Assembly (NCBI GenBank): GCA_014379595.1 | Contig: JACMLM010000067.1 | Coordinates: 1 to 64,000 of the forward strand | Direction of reading: 5' to 3' | DNA: 64,000 bases | From: Anaerolineales bacterium | Lineage (GTDB): Bacteria; Chloroflexota; Anaerolineae; Anaerolineales; Villigracilaceae | Shown: one piece after another, positions 16,330 to 24,441 of the stretch | How the letters are laid out: the number at the start of each line of letters is the position of its first letter | Position numbering within the stretch: position 1 is the first letter of the stretch | Translations under genes and position numbers: made by a program | Notes under the pieces: generated by a model | What the model was told of the DNA's origin: nothing | Seen by the model: only the letters and a program-made list of their open reading frames with translations | Databases searched by the model: none

Positions 16330-17316
16330 TTACGGCAACTGCATCGCCTCGCGAACTTCAGTCATCGTCTGGTCAGCAATGGAACGAGCGCGTTTTGCGC
16401 CATCATTCAACACATCTTGAACATAATTGGGCGTAGAAGCGAGTTCGGCGCGTTTGGCACGGAATGGTTCGAGATGTTTATTAAGATTATTTGCGAAACG
16501 CATTTTACAATCCACACATCCGATGCCTGCTGTGCGGCATTCAACATTGATCATATCGATTTCTTCCTGCGGAGAGAAAATCTTGTGCATAGTGAATACA
16601 TTGCACACATCAGGGTTACCGGGATCAGTGCGTTTCATTCGAGCAGGGTCAGTGACCATTTCTTTTACCCGCTTGACAGTTTCTTCTGGCGTGGTCGCAA
16701 GTTCAATATGATTATTCAAGCTCTTGCCCATCTTATTTTTGCCATCAATTCCAAGCACTTTAAGTATCTCGGTATGTTTCACTTGTGGTTCGATCAGAGC
16801 TTTGGTTTTATAACGATAGTTGAATGAACGCACGATCTCGCGTGCAAATTCAATATGTGGAGCCTGGTCGATGCCTACGGGTACAACATCTGTTTTATAA
16901 AGGACAATATCAGCGGTCATCAAAACTGGATACCCCACCAATCCATAATTTATATTTTCTGGCTGGTCGCGCACCTTTTCTTTAAAAGTCGGTAGGTCAG
17001 TCAACTTGCCAAGCTGTGTGACCATCGAAAGATATGTGTGTAATTCCATCACCTGCGGAACATGCGACTGTACAAAAATAATCGAATCTTCAGGGCGCAT
17101 ACCTGCTGCAAGCCAATCGAGCGCCATATCCACAGTATTTTGTTTCAGCTCCTGCGTGGTTTCCACCGTGGTCAAAGCATGAACATCTACAATGCAATAT
17201 ACACATTCATAATCGGTTTGCAATGCCACATAATTTTTAATCGCACCCAGATAATTTCCAAGATGCTGCTTCCCAGTGGGACGTGCACCTGAAAACACTC
17301 TACCTTTTTTCGCCAT
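16330..17316 (-). CDS. trpS: Tryptophanyl-tRNA synthetase
   Basis: Charges tRNA-Trp. The 328-residue class I synthetase has the HIGH-type motif KQHLGNYLGA after FSGARPTG, the KMSKS-type loop KNKMGKSLNN, and the adenylate region YPVLMTADIVLYKTDVVPVG with DQAPHIEFAR. A CxxC-like insertion (CRTAGIGCVDCKMRF, with further Cys upstream) may bind a metal. It is preceded four bases upstream by the SelW-like gene and followed by dtd, so these may be cotranscribed. Confidence 0.97.
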   Translation of the reverse strand: MAKKGRVFSGARPTGKQHLGNYLGAIKNYVALQTDYECVYCIVDVHALTTVETTQELKQNTVDMALDWLAAGMRPEDSIIFVQSHVPQVMELHTYLSMVTQLGKLTDLPTFKEKVRDQPENINYGLVGYPVLMTADIVLYKTDVVPVGIDQAPHIEFAREIVRSFNYRYKTKALIEPQVKHTEILKVLGIDGKNKMGKSLNNHIELATTPEETVKRVKEMVTDPARMKRTDPGNPDVCNVFTMHKIFSPQEEIDMINVECRTAGIGCVDCKMRFANNLNKHLEPFRAKRAELASTPNYVQDVLNDGAKRARSIADQTMTEVREAMQLP

Positions 17317-17319
17317 TCT

Positions 17320-17562
17320 TTATCCTTCAACCATTTTATGAATCAAATTAAGGATCTCGCCCGCTTCTGCGTGACGTTTTGTCTGTAACTTGGAGTAGAT
17401 CAACTCTCCGTTCACGCTGACCTCAAACCTGCCTCCGTCCGAGGGAATGAGTGTCACCGATTCGATGACATGCTCAAAGTTTCTTATCAATTCACCGGCC
17501 AGACTCACGGCCCGACTGGTGTAATGTCAAACCGCGCAGTAGATGATCTCGATCTGTAGCAT
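17320..17562 (-). CDS. SelW/Rdx-family selenoprotein with in-frame TGA (selenocysteine)
   Basis: Thioredoxin-fold redox protein of the SelW/SelT/SelH (Rdx) family. The ORF track shows only the part after the TGA, from GTG 17508. Reading from ATG 17562 (GGAG four bases upstream) gives 80 residues beginning MLQIEIIYCAVUHYTSRAVS, where U is TGA at 17527-17529. This places a CxxU motif exactly after the first beta strand, where SelW proteins have CxxU or CxxC. The following LAGEL...VTLIPSDGGRFEVSVNG...LIYSK is the Rdx signature, and the total length is normal for the family. A hairpin with G at the start of the apical loop lies 18 bases after the TGA, as bacterial SECIS elements require. Alternatives are a pseudogene or a truncated GTG-start protein lacking the redox site. 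Confidence 0.82.
17494..17526 (-). promoter_or_regulatory. Candidate bacterial SECIS element
   Basis: Directly after the TGA the RNA reads CAUUACACCAGUCGGGCC, then loop GUGAGUCU, then GGCCGGU. The upper stem is GGCC/GGCC, with ACC/GGU below and unpaired bases between. The loop starts with G, 18 bases from the UGA, within the usual 16-37. Fold is by eye. Confidence 0.6.
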
Positions 17563-17675
17563 ACTGCTCCATGTTCCGTCATTGTTTTGGGTGGAAGAGC
17601 ACCCCACGGTACGCCAGCGCAGGTGTGACGTAGTGTTTTTATTGTTAGAAAATTATAACATGCAGGGTCTCAGAC

Positions 17676-17704
17676 TTGCCACGCCCTACCATGCAAGCTA
17701 TAAT
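17676..17704 (+). promoter_or_regulatory. Promoter of the FmdB-like gene
   Basis: TTGCCA, a 17-base spacer and perfect TATAAT, about 35 bases before the ATG. A possible extended -10 (TGTTATAAT) on the opposite strand at 17652-17660 could drive the SelW-like gene divergently. Confidence 0.65.
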
Positions 17705-17739
17705 GCCAAACTAGTTGTGAAATGTAAGGAGAAAAATAA

Positions 17740-18030
17740 ATGCCAGTCTATACTTATCGTTGTGAAAATTGCGGTGTCCAATTTGAACGCCACCAATCCT
17801 TCACAGATACGCCTTTAAAAACCTGCCCCGAATGCCGCAAAAAAGCACTTAAAAAGGTCATTACCCCCACCAAGATCATTTTCAAAGGCTCAGGATTCTA
17901 CGCCACGGATAACAAGTCACCTTCGGGAGCTCCCTCTACAAAAAAGAAAGATGAAAAGAAGGAAAAGGAAAGCACTCCGAAAGAAAGTACATCCACTGAA
18001 AGCAAATCAACTTCGAGTGAAAGTTCATAA
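17740..18030 (+). CDS. FmdB-family zinc-ribbon protein
   Basis: 96 residues. The first 40 form a zinc ribbon: YTYRCENCGVQFERHQS with CxxC, then KTCPECRKKALKKVI with the second CxxC, followed by the FmdB signature IIFKGSGFYATD. The last 40 residues are a low-complexity Lys/Ser/Glu/Thr tail. FmdB proteins are putative regulators; the function is unproven. Start ATG after AAGGAGAAAAATAA. It has its own promoter and a terminator. Confidence 0.92.
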   Translation: MPVYTYRCENCGVQFERHQSFTDTPLKTCPECRKKALKKVITPTKIIFKGSGFYATDNKSPSGAPSTKKKDEKKEKESTPKESTSTESKSTSSESS

Positions 18031-18044
18031 TAAGTTTTAGGATG

Positions 18045-18083
18045 AAGTACGGCATACATAACATGTGCCGTACTTTTGTTTTT
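18045..18083 (+). terminator. Terminator after the FmdB-like gene
   Basis: Hairpin AAGTACGGCA / TGCCGTACTT followed by TTGTTTTTA. Confidence 0.75.
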
Positions 18084-18103
18084 ATTTATCAGGAGAAAAT
18101 ATC

Positions 18104-18811
18104 ATGTCAATGGAAGATATTCTTAAAGTACTTGTCAATTCCCGTCAGCAGGGAAATTCATCTCAATCAGCAGACCCAATGAGTGATCTGATCGGCGGCC
18201 TGCTTGGCGGCGGACAACCACAACAGCAATCTCAAGGTACAGACCAGATGTCAGACTTGATCGGTGGTTTGCTCGGCGGACAGCAATCACAGCCGCAGAG
18301 TAACAGTCAACAGGCTGGCGGCTTGAGCGGTATGATGGGACTGTTGGAGAAATTGATGGGCGGGCAAAGCCAATCAGCAGCCAACCCTATTATGGGGTTG
18401 CTCAAACCATTTGTGGCACCGTTGGCAAAGAAAGCAAATATCTCTCCTGAAATTGCCATGATCGTCGTTTCTTTTGTGGCGCAGAAATTACTTGCTCATC
18501 ACCCCACTTCGGGACGAGACTCGAATTCATTTGATCTGGACGATATGCTTAAACAAATGGGGTCAGGCAAAATAGACTCAAACATGTTGCAAAGCAGTGG
18601 CATGGTCCAGGAACTTTCGAGGAAGACTGGTCTTGATGAAGCCGCCGCCGCAAGGAGCTTGCAAGCTGGGTTTGGCCTGGTTGGAAAGCGTGCAGTAGGA
18701 GCAGGCATTTTGCAGAAGACCTCTCCAACAGCAAAACCAAAAGCTCCCACAGGAAATACTTTGAGATCTTCTGGAATGAAAAGCAGCGCGAATATCAAAA
18801 GAGATGAATAA
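18104..18811 (+). CDS. Gly/Gln-rich protein, DUF937-like
   Basis: 235 residues from ATG 18104, which follows CAGGAG; the track start adds 13 residues without a ribosome binding site. The N-terminal 110 residues are low-complexity with two copies of the repeat (Q/P)MSDLIGGLLGG and Gln/Ser linkers. The C-terminal half is helical (ISPEIAMIVVSFVAQKLLAHH; SRKTGLDEAAAARSLQAGF), resembling DUF937/YidB-like domains. No signal peptide is seen. The cellular role is unknown. It is flanked by terminators, so monocistronic. Confidence 0.75.
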   Translation: MSMEDILKVLVNSRQQGNSSQSADPMSDLIGGLLGGGQPQQQSQGTDQMSDLIGGLLGGQQSQPQSNSQQAGGLSGMMGLLEKLMGGQSQSAANPIMGLLKPFVAPLAKKANISPEIAMIVVSFVAQKLLAHHPTSGRDSNSFDLDDMLKQMGSGKIDSNMLQSSGMVQELSRKTGLDEAAAARSLQAGFGLVGKRAVGAGILQKTSPTAKPKAPTGNTLRSSGMKSSANIKRDE

Positions 18812-18817
18812 AAATAA

Positions 18818-18845
18818 AGCGAGCCAATGGCTCGCTCTATTTTTA
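18818..18845 (+). terminator. Terminator after the DUF937-like gene
   Basis: Hairpin AGCGAGCC / GGCTCGCT followed by CTATTTTTATT. Confidence 0.85.
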
Positions 18846-18853
18846 TTAGACGT

Positions 18854-18909
18854 TGTACAGCGACATTTATGTCGCACTATCTGAACAAGGCGACATAAAT
18901 GTCGCTGTA
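18854..18909. repeat. Palindromic intergenic repeat (GCGACATAAATGTCGC type), copy 2
   Basis: TGTACAGCGACATTTATGTCGCACTAT, a short spacer, then GGCGACATAAATGTCGCTGTAAACA. It matches copy 1 at 14825 in both arms and even in the ACTAT start of the spacer, with one compensated change (C to A, G to T). It lies between the convergent DUF937-like and MFS genes. Confidence 0.88.
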
Positions 18910-18914
18910 AACAG

Positions 18915-20165
18915 TTAAGAAAATGCTGGAGTTTTTCGTATCAGTTTCAAGGTCCAGATAGATGCGAAAATCAAGGGGATGATAGCGACTGCGGCGCTGA
19001 TGAATGCCATTATGTTGTATCCAAGCGCGGCGAATATAAATCCACTGCCCAAACTTCCTACTGCGGAGGCAAAACCCACAAGCAAATCATTAAAGCCTTG
19101 AGTACGCGAACGTTCCAAAGGCGTAAGTTGATCAGCCAGTAAAGTAGAACCTCCAACAAAACAAAAATTCCATCCGAGACCTAATAAAAATAATGCAATG
19201 CCAAGCGGTAGAACATTAGGCGAGAGCGTGGCAGCAATACAAGCAAGTATAAGTGTAGCCGAGCCAATAATAATCACTGGCCCTCGCCCCCACCGATCTA
19301 CAAGACGGCCAGAAATAATGGAAAACGCAAACATCCCAAACGTATGCGACGAAAGCACAAGCGAAATATCAGGCAGGCCATGATTGTGCTCGTTCATATG
19401 AAGCGACGTGATCACCATGACCAACACCATCACCATCTGACCCAGCACCATGCTAAGCATTGCGATGAATGCTGCAGGCTGTTTAAAAATTTGGATGACG
19501 CTTCTCGCTTCGCCCTCGCTTGAGCCTGCTACTGTTTCAGGAAATTTTTCTGCCACCTCTTTACCGATCTCGCGTGGATCGGGGCGCAACCCAAAAAATA
19601 CGACAACTGCCGCGATGGCAAACAAGATCAGGCTGACAAGATATGCACCTGCGAGTTCATCAATACCCCACAAGCCCATGATCGCGCCTGAAGGGCCAGC
19701 AACAAATGGACCAACCACCGAGCCGACTGTACCGCCGATCACTACATTAGATATTGCACGCCCGCGATTTTCAGGACGATTTACCTCCGCTGCTGCAAAA
19801 CGGCCCAACCCAACTGCGGCCTGTGTGATTCCCATTAAGATCATACCGATGAGAAAGATCGCCAATGAATGAATTGCGATAGCATAGAATGCAATCCCTG
19901 AACCAACCACACCAATGATCAGCCCTGTCACCAACCCGCCGCGCCGACCGATGGCATCAAAAACATAGCCCCACATAAAGGCAGAAAATGCACCTGCCAA
20001 TAAATAAACAGCCGTTGGCACGCCCGCCCAACTTGCATGCTGACTCAGTTCCTTACCCACAATGGAATTAAGCGTAGCCGCGGCTATGAATCCAGCAGAG
20101 GCTAGGGATTGTTGTGCAAAGAGAATACCTGTTATCTTGCGAGCGATTGAATCCAAATTGTTCAT
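18915..20165 (-). CDS. Major facilitator superfamily transporter
   Basis: 416 residues with 12 predicted transmembrane helices in two halves. The loop between helices 2 and 3 reads MWGYVFDAIGRRGGL, the MFS motif A, and its second-half copy is ISGRLVDRWGRGPVI. The cytoplasmic central loop carries DPREIGKEVAEKFPE. This layout fits a proton-coupled drug or metabolite exporter. It begins 23 bases after the AviRa-like gene on the same strand, and the pair may form a resistance unit. Substrate not known. Confidence 0.9.
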   Translation of the reverse strand: MNNLDSIARKITGILFAQQSLASAGFIAAATLNSIVGKELSQHASWAGVPTAVYLLAGAFSAFMWGYVFDAIGRRGGLVTGLIIGVVGSGIAFYAIAIHSLAIFLIGMILMGITQAAVGLGRFAAAEVNRPENRGRAISNVVIGGTVGSVVGPFVAGPSGAIMGLWGIDELAGAYLVSLILFAIAAVVVFFGLRPDPREIGKEVAEKFPETVAGSSEGEARSVIQIFKQPAAFIAMLSMVLGQMVMVLVMVITSLHMNEHNHGLPDISLVLSSHTFGMFAFSIISGRLVDRWGRGPVIIIGSATLILACIAATLSPNVLPLGIALFLLGLGWNFCFVGGSTLLADQLTPLERSRTQGFNDLLVGFASAVGSLGSGFIFAALGYNIMAFISAAVAIIPLIFASIWTLKLIRKTPAFS

Positions 20166-20188
20166 TTCTTGTCCTTTAAAAAGAGCAT

Positions 20189-20947
20189 TTAGATGGGTTT
20201 CAAGATTACCACTCTTCGTTTTCCTATTTGAAACTGTTCAAGTCGTTGATAGCTTTCATGTGAAACTTTTTGCTTTTTATCAAAAGCAATTGCTACAACG
20301 CTTGATGAAGATAAAACACCAAGCAGTGCATCAAGCATCGATGATAAAGGATTAGACGAATCGTTAAATTCAGAATCTTGCCAATGAGAGTGCTGCCCAT
20401 AAGGAACGTCTGTAAAGACAACATCCACTGATTTATCTTTTATATTTTCGGAAATCTCTTTACCGTTCGTAGCATTTGCTTGAAATACTTTTGTTGCATG
20501 CGGTTGTTCTTTATGCAAACCAAGGAGTTTATCTTTCAAAATACTCGCGCTTCTCAATGCATCTTTATGAGAATCTTTACCGTATTGTTCGAGCATTTTA
20601 GAAATTTCGTTAATACGATTATCTAAACCAGCAAGGCTCAGCAATCCAAGATTTCGTTTTGCTACAGTCACTATTTTTTCATCTACATCCGAAGCCATTA
20701 CTTCTCGAATATACTCTCCATGTAAAAAAGCTAATACGCTGAGATGATAAGCCTCTCCACAACAAGGGTCATATAATACACATGGGGATGAATTTTTGTA
20801 AATCTTTTTGCGAAGTGCTACACAACGTTGAAATATTTCACTCGCCAGCCTAACGGGAAAAGCAGGATGCCCAGGCAAACTGTAAAATACTCGGCCACTG
20901 CTAAAGTCTGAATAATCCACATGTTCTTTTGCATATTTATATTGCAT
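20189..20947 (-). CDS. AviRa-like 23S rRNA methyltransferase
   Basis: 252 residues from ATG 20947; the track start is a TTG eight codons upstream without support. The opening HVDYSDFSSGRVFYSLPGHP, then AFPVRLASEIFQRC, and the SAM motif VLYDPCCGEAYHLSVLAFLHG with ASDVDEKIVTVAKRNLGLLS match the AviRa family, rRNA guanine methyltransferases that confer avilamycin (orthosomycin) resistance. The motif IV region is VDVVFTDVPYGQHSHW, with DxPYG as target-base site. It would act on 23S rRNA in the cytoplasm. It may be housekeeping or protective; an MFS exporter follows directly. Confidence 0.82.
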   Translation of the reverse strand: MQYKYAKEHVDYSDFSSGRVFYSLPGHPAFPVRLASEIFQRCVALRKKIYKNSSPCVLYDPCCGEAYHLSVLAFLHGEYIREVMASDVDEKIVTVAKRNLGLLSLAGLDNRINEISKMLEQYGKDSHKDALRSASILKDKLLGLHKEQPHATKVFQANATNGKEISENIKDKSVDVVFTDVPYGQHSHWQDSEFNDSSNPLSSMLDALLGVLSSSSVVAIAFDKKQKVSHESYQRLEQFQIGKRRVVILKPI

Positions 20948-20961
20948 AGGTTTCTTACGAG

Positions 20962-21005
20962 TATAAAACAAAAAGTGACATTGAGCCTTAACTCAACATC
21001 ACTTT
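20962..21005 (-). terminator. Terminator after malic enzyme
   Basis: On the minus strand AAAGTGATGTTGAG / CTCAATGTCACTTT form a hairpin followed by TTGTTTTA. Confidence 0.7.
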
Positions 21006-21026
21006 CACTAACTTATCGCTTATTAA

Positions 21027-23309
21027 TTAAATCTTCCTACTGTTCCCATTTCCTTCGCGACTCATTACATCCATTACTGCAACGGCCGCAATTTGGACAA
21101 TCGTATTCACATCGTCACCCGTTTGTAACACATGCACGGGCGCGCCCATACCCAACAGTATCGGACCAATCGCTTTTGCATTCCCTAATCTCGAAAGCAG
21201 TTTATACGCAATGTTCGCAGACTCAAGCGATGGGAACACCAAGACATTCGCATCTTTCACCGCACTGAACGGATAGCGTTCTTCCGCGATCTCTGGAACC
21301 ACTGCTGTATCAGCTTGCATTTCGCCATCCACACGTAGGTCAGGTCGGCGTGCCTTGGTCAATTCTACAGCCTTGCGGACTTTGTCTGAAAGCGGATGCG
21401 GCGTGGAACCAAAATTCGAGAATGATAGGAATGCCACATGCGGATCAAGCTCAAGTTTCACAGCATAATCAGCCGCGAGACATGCGATCTCTACCAAGTC
21501 TTCAGCAGTGGGGTCAATATTCACAGTCGGATCGGTGAAGAGGAAAACTTTATCTTCAAAGATCATAATATACACGCCTGCCGCACGCGCGGCGCCGCGA
21601 GCTGTATGATGGATCTGTAAAGCGGGGCGGATCACATCTGGATAATCATAGGTAAGCCCTGAAATAAAGGCATCTGCATCACCCATCTTTACCATCAACG
21701 AGCCGAGGATATTCGGATCACGCACTTTCTTAATAGAGTCGCTCAACGTCATCCCTTTACGTTGACGTATCTCGTAAAAACCTTTTGCATATACATCCAG
21801 CTTATCAAAATTTTGAGGATCAACAATCTCTGGTTTGTAATCAATGCTAAGGTTTGCGATCTGTACTTCGATCACATTCCTGCGGCCGATCAAAATAGGA
21901 GTTGCAATCCCTTCTTCTTGAATTTGATATGCAGCACGAATGATCTTCTGTTCCTCACCTTCTGCAAAAGCGATACGTTTTGTGCCGCCTGAGGTACGCG
22001 CCTTGTTCTGGAAGAAGAAGCGAATGCGCTCACCTTTGCCCTGACGATAAGCCAATTGTTCACGATATTCTTCCATATCAATTTTCTTGCGTGCCACACC
22101 TGTCTGCATCGCTGCCTCAGCAACAGCAGGTGCTTCCCACAGCAATACGCGTGGGTCCAGCGGAGTTGGCAAAATATATTCACGTCCAAACTTCATCGCT
22201 ACGCCGCCATAAGCGCGGATCACAGAATCGGGCACATCTTCTTTTGTTAACGCAGCCAATGCCTGCGAAGCTGCAAATTTCATTTCTTCATTGATCGCCC
22301 TGGCGCGGACATCCAACGCACCGCGGAAAATGAAAGGAAAACCCAAAACATTATTTACCTGATTTGGATAATCAGAACGGCCAGTTGCAATGATCACATC
22401 CTTGCGCGCTTCCTTCGCAAGCTCGGGCCTGATCTCCGGGTCAGGATTCGCCATTGCAAAGATGACCGGGTCACTGGCCATAACTTTGACCATTTCAGGC
22501 GTCATTACATTCGCAACGGATAAACCATAAAATACATCTGCACCGCGTAAGGCGTCAGTGAGGGTCCGCGCATCAGTATCCACAAGGAAGCGTTCCTTAT
22601 ATTTATTCATGCCTTCTGTGCGGCCTTTGTACACTACACCTTTGCTGTCACACAACATGATATTTTCGCGCTTCACCCCCCAGCGGATCGCCAACTCGGC
22701 GCAGGAAATCGCTGAAGCACCAGCGCCCGAGATCACAATGCGGATCTCATCATGTTTCTTTCCAATAATTTCCAACGAATTCGCTAGCGCTGCAGATGAA
22801 ATGATCGCAGTCCCATGCTGATCGTCATGAAAGACTGGGATGTCCAGCATCTTCTTGAGTTCTTCTTCGATGTAAAAACATTCAGGGGCTTTAATGTCTT
22901 CGAGATTGATCCCGCCAAAAGTCGGAGAGATCGCTGCAATGACTTTGATAATTTCGTCAGGATCATGTGAATTCAACTCGATGTCAAAGACATCAATATC
23001 TGCAAACTTCTTAAACAGCACGCCCTTGCCTTCCATCACAGGCTTGCTTGCCAAAGCACCACGATTCCCAAGCCCTAAAATTGCGGTGCCATTGGAAATA
23101 ACTGCTACTAAATTTCCCTTCGATGTATATTCGTATGCATCTTCAGGATTCTTCTCAATTTCCAAAACAGGTTCCGCCACGCCAGGCGAATATGCCAGAC
23201 TTAGATCACGCTGCGTATCCATTGGCTTGGTCGGGACAATTGCCACCTTACCAGGTTTCCCTTTCAAACGATGATATTCAAGTGCATCTTCACGAGTGAT
23301 TTTAGCCAT
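21027..23309 (-). CDS. maeB: NADP-dependent malic enzyme with C-terminal phosphotransacetylase-like domain
   Basis: Oxidative decarboxylation of malate to pyruvate with NAD(P)H formation. The 760-residue length is that of the large MaeB class. The N-terminal catalytic part includes [34 protein letters not shown] (with catalytic Lys), [11 protein letters not shown]-type motif [12 protein letters not shown], and nucleotide-binding [16 protein letters not shown]. The C-terminal 325 residues resemble phosphate acetyltransferase ([10 protein letters not shown]-like [11 protein letters not shown], then [21 protein letters not shown]), which in MaeB is regulatory (acetyl-CoA binding). Start supported by TTAGGAGACCTC. 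Confidence 0.95.
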   Translation of the reverse strand: MAKITREDALEYHRLKGKPGKVAIVPTKPMDTQRDLSLAYSPGVAEPVLEIEKNPEDAYEYTSKGNLVAVISNGTAILGLGNRGALASKPVMEGKGVLFKKFADIDVFDIELNSHDPDEIIKVIAAISPTFGGINLEDIKAPECFYIEEELKKMLDIPVFHDDQHGTAIISSAALANSLEIIGKKHDEIRIVISGAGASAISCAELAIRWGVKRENIMLCDSKGVVYKGRTEGMNKYKERFLVDTDARTLTDALRGADVFYGLSVANVMTPEMVKVMASDPVIFAMANPDPEIRPELAKEARKDVIIATGRSDYPNQVNNVLGFPFIFRGALDVRARAINEEMKFAASQALAALTKEDVPDSVIRAYGGVAMKFGREYILPTPLDPRVLLWEAPAVAEAAMQTGVARKKIDMEEYREQLAYRQGKGERIRFFFQNKARTSGGTKRIAFAEGEEQKIIRAAYQIQEEGIATPILIGRRNVIEVQIANLSIDYKPEIVDPQNFDKLDVYAKGFYEIRQRKGMTLSDSIKKVRDPNILGSLMVKMGDADAFISGLTYDYPDVIRPALQIHHTARGAARAAGVYIMIFEDKVFLFTDPTVNIDPTAEDLVEIACLAADYAVKLELDPHVAFLSFSNFGSTPHPLSDKVRKAVELTKARRPDLRVDGEMQADTAVVPEIAEERYPFSAVKDANVLVFPSLESANIAYKLLSRLGNAKAIGPILLGMGAPVHVLQTGDDVNTIVQIAAVAVMDVMSREGNGNSRKI

Positions 23310-23449
23310 GAGGTCTCCTAAGATATAGGTAATGAGTATGCCGTGAAGTGATTAATACTCAACGATTATTTCGTAACTTGTAAAAACTATAGTTATATTT
23401 ATCACGATTCCGATGAATGCTATTACACCCTTGCCATGAAATAGTTATG

Positions 23450-23477
23450 TTAACAAATCGCAAAATTCATGTATAAT
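23450..23477 (+). promoter_or_regulatory. Promoter of the recX-upstream RNA
   Basis: TTAACA, a 16-base spacer and perfect TATAAT; transcription would begin near 23484, almost 290 bases before recX. Confidence 0.65.
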
Positions 23478-23483
23478 CTATGA

Positions 23484-23775
23484 AAATCTCATTAAGAAAC
23501 CTCTGCCGCTCGCGGCCTTTACTTGAAACTGACTGGAATTTGGCGCACTACCTCCCTCCAATAACTGGGAGTTAATTTGTGAAGTCTTTTTATATAGATA
23601 TTAATGAAGCAAGACTGGCTTCACCTCTACAATCTGTGCCGAACGTGACGTAATTTGTTACGCACGTTGACCTATCTCCACCCGCCTCATGCGGACCGTG
23701 GAGCCTGCTCAGCCAACCCAGACATTTTTCACAGCCAAGGCGACCCGAAAGGGGCGGAAGCCTTGGCTGTTTTTT
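23484..23775 (+). ncRNA. Structured RNA candidate, about 290 nt (possible 6S-like RNA or recX leader)
   Basis: The stretch has no credible ORF, but it has a consensus promoter at its 5' end and a strong intrinsic terminator at its 3' end. Hairpins visible by eye are GCCG/CGGC (23506), CTCCC/GGGAG (about 23553), GTGAAG/CTTCAC with inner GTCTT/AAGAC (about 23578-23624), AACGTG-CGTAA/TTACG-CACGTT (about 23642), and CTCCAC/GTGGAG with inner CCGC/GCGG (about 23676-23704). Such a chain of long-range and local helices is typical of a stable non-coding RNA. No tmRNA, RNase P or SRP signature was found. 6S RNA is possible but not shown. Alternatively it is an attenuating leader of recX. Confidence 0.55.
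23731..23775 (+). terminator. Intrinsic terminator directly before recX
   Basis: ACAGCCAAGGC / GCCTTGGCTGT with inner CCC/GGG, followed by TTTTT ending one base before the recX ATG. It ends the upstream RNA or attenuates recX. Confidence 0.85.
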
Positions 23776-24441
23776 ATGAAAAAGATAACTGGCCTGCAGG
23801 TCCAAAAGAAGAATCCCAATCGGGTAAACATTTATCTCGATGGAGAATTCGCTTTTGGAGTGGCGCGCATCACAGCCGCATGGCTCAAAAATGGTGATGA
23901 ACTAAGCGATGAAAAGATCGCGAAGTTATTAGCAGAAGACTCGCGTGAATGGGCATATCAACAAGCGATGCTTTTCCTGAGCTATCGCGTCCGTTCTGAA
24001 AAAGAAATACGGCAAAACCTGCACAAGCACGAAGTGCCCGAAGAGGTAATCGAGGAAACTCTCGAAAGGCTCCGCAAGGCTGGTCTTGCCAACGACAACG
24101 AATTTGCTCAAATATGGGTCGAAAATCGCAGTACTTTTCGGCCGCGCAGTCGCCGGGCTTTGGCAATGGAACTTCGCCAAAAGGGACTCGACGATGAAAC
24201 TGTAAGCTCCGCAATATTAGGAGTAGATGAAGATGCCCTGGCATATGACGCTGCTCAAAAAAGGCTGGGCAGACTCAAAGGTCTGGAATGGAACGATTTC
24301 CGTAAAAAGTTATCTGAGTTTCTCGCACGACGGGGTTTTCCCTACTCTGTCATTGCACCCACTGTGACTAGAATGTGGAGCGAGACACATATAGAAGATG
24401 GCGGCTTACGCGAAAATTTTGAAGATGAGGATATATTATGA
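23776..24441 (+). CDS. recX: Regulatory protein RecX
   Basis: 221-residue inhibitor of the RecA filament, built of three-helix repeats. It begins MKKITGLQVQKKNPNRVNIY and contains the RecX signature blocks AMLFLSYRVRSEKEIRQNL, ETLERLRKAGLANDNEFAQIW and SRRALAMELRQKGLDDETVS. The track start at 23689 lies inside the upstream hairpins and is rejected. ATG 23776 has no Shine-Dalgarno sequence: it follows the T tract of a terminator directly, so expression may need readthrough or structural change. It overlaps rny by ATGA, so the two are coupled. recA is not in the window. Confidence 0.93.
   Translation: MKKITGLQVQKKNPNRVNIYLDGEFAFGVARITAAWLKNGDELSDEKIAKLLAEDSREWAYQQAMLFLSYRVRSEKEIRQNLHKHEVPEEVIEETLERLRKAGLANDNEFAQIWVENRSTFRPRSRRALAMELRQKGLDDETVSSAILGVDEDALAYDAAQKRLGRLKGLEWNDFRKKLSEFLARRGFPYSVIAPTVTRMWSETHIEDGGLRENFEDEDIL

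Noticed and set aside
17320-17508. 62-residue ORF starting at GTG 17508 as an independent small protein
   Set aside because: It lacks the first strand and redox motif of the Rdx family. Reading through TGA from ATG 17562 restores both, so the GTG is an internal Val.
23484-23775. SRP RNA, tmRNA or RNase P RNA identity for the recX-upstream RNA
   Set aside because: CAGCCAAGGC recalls the SRP tip but is one arm of the terminator. No GGTTCGA-type tmRNA end or tag ORF, and no GAGGAAAGTCC RNase P motif, was found.
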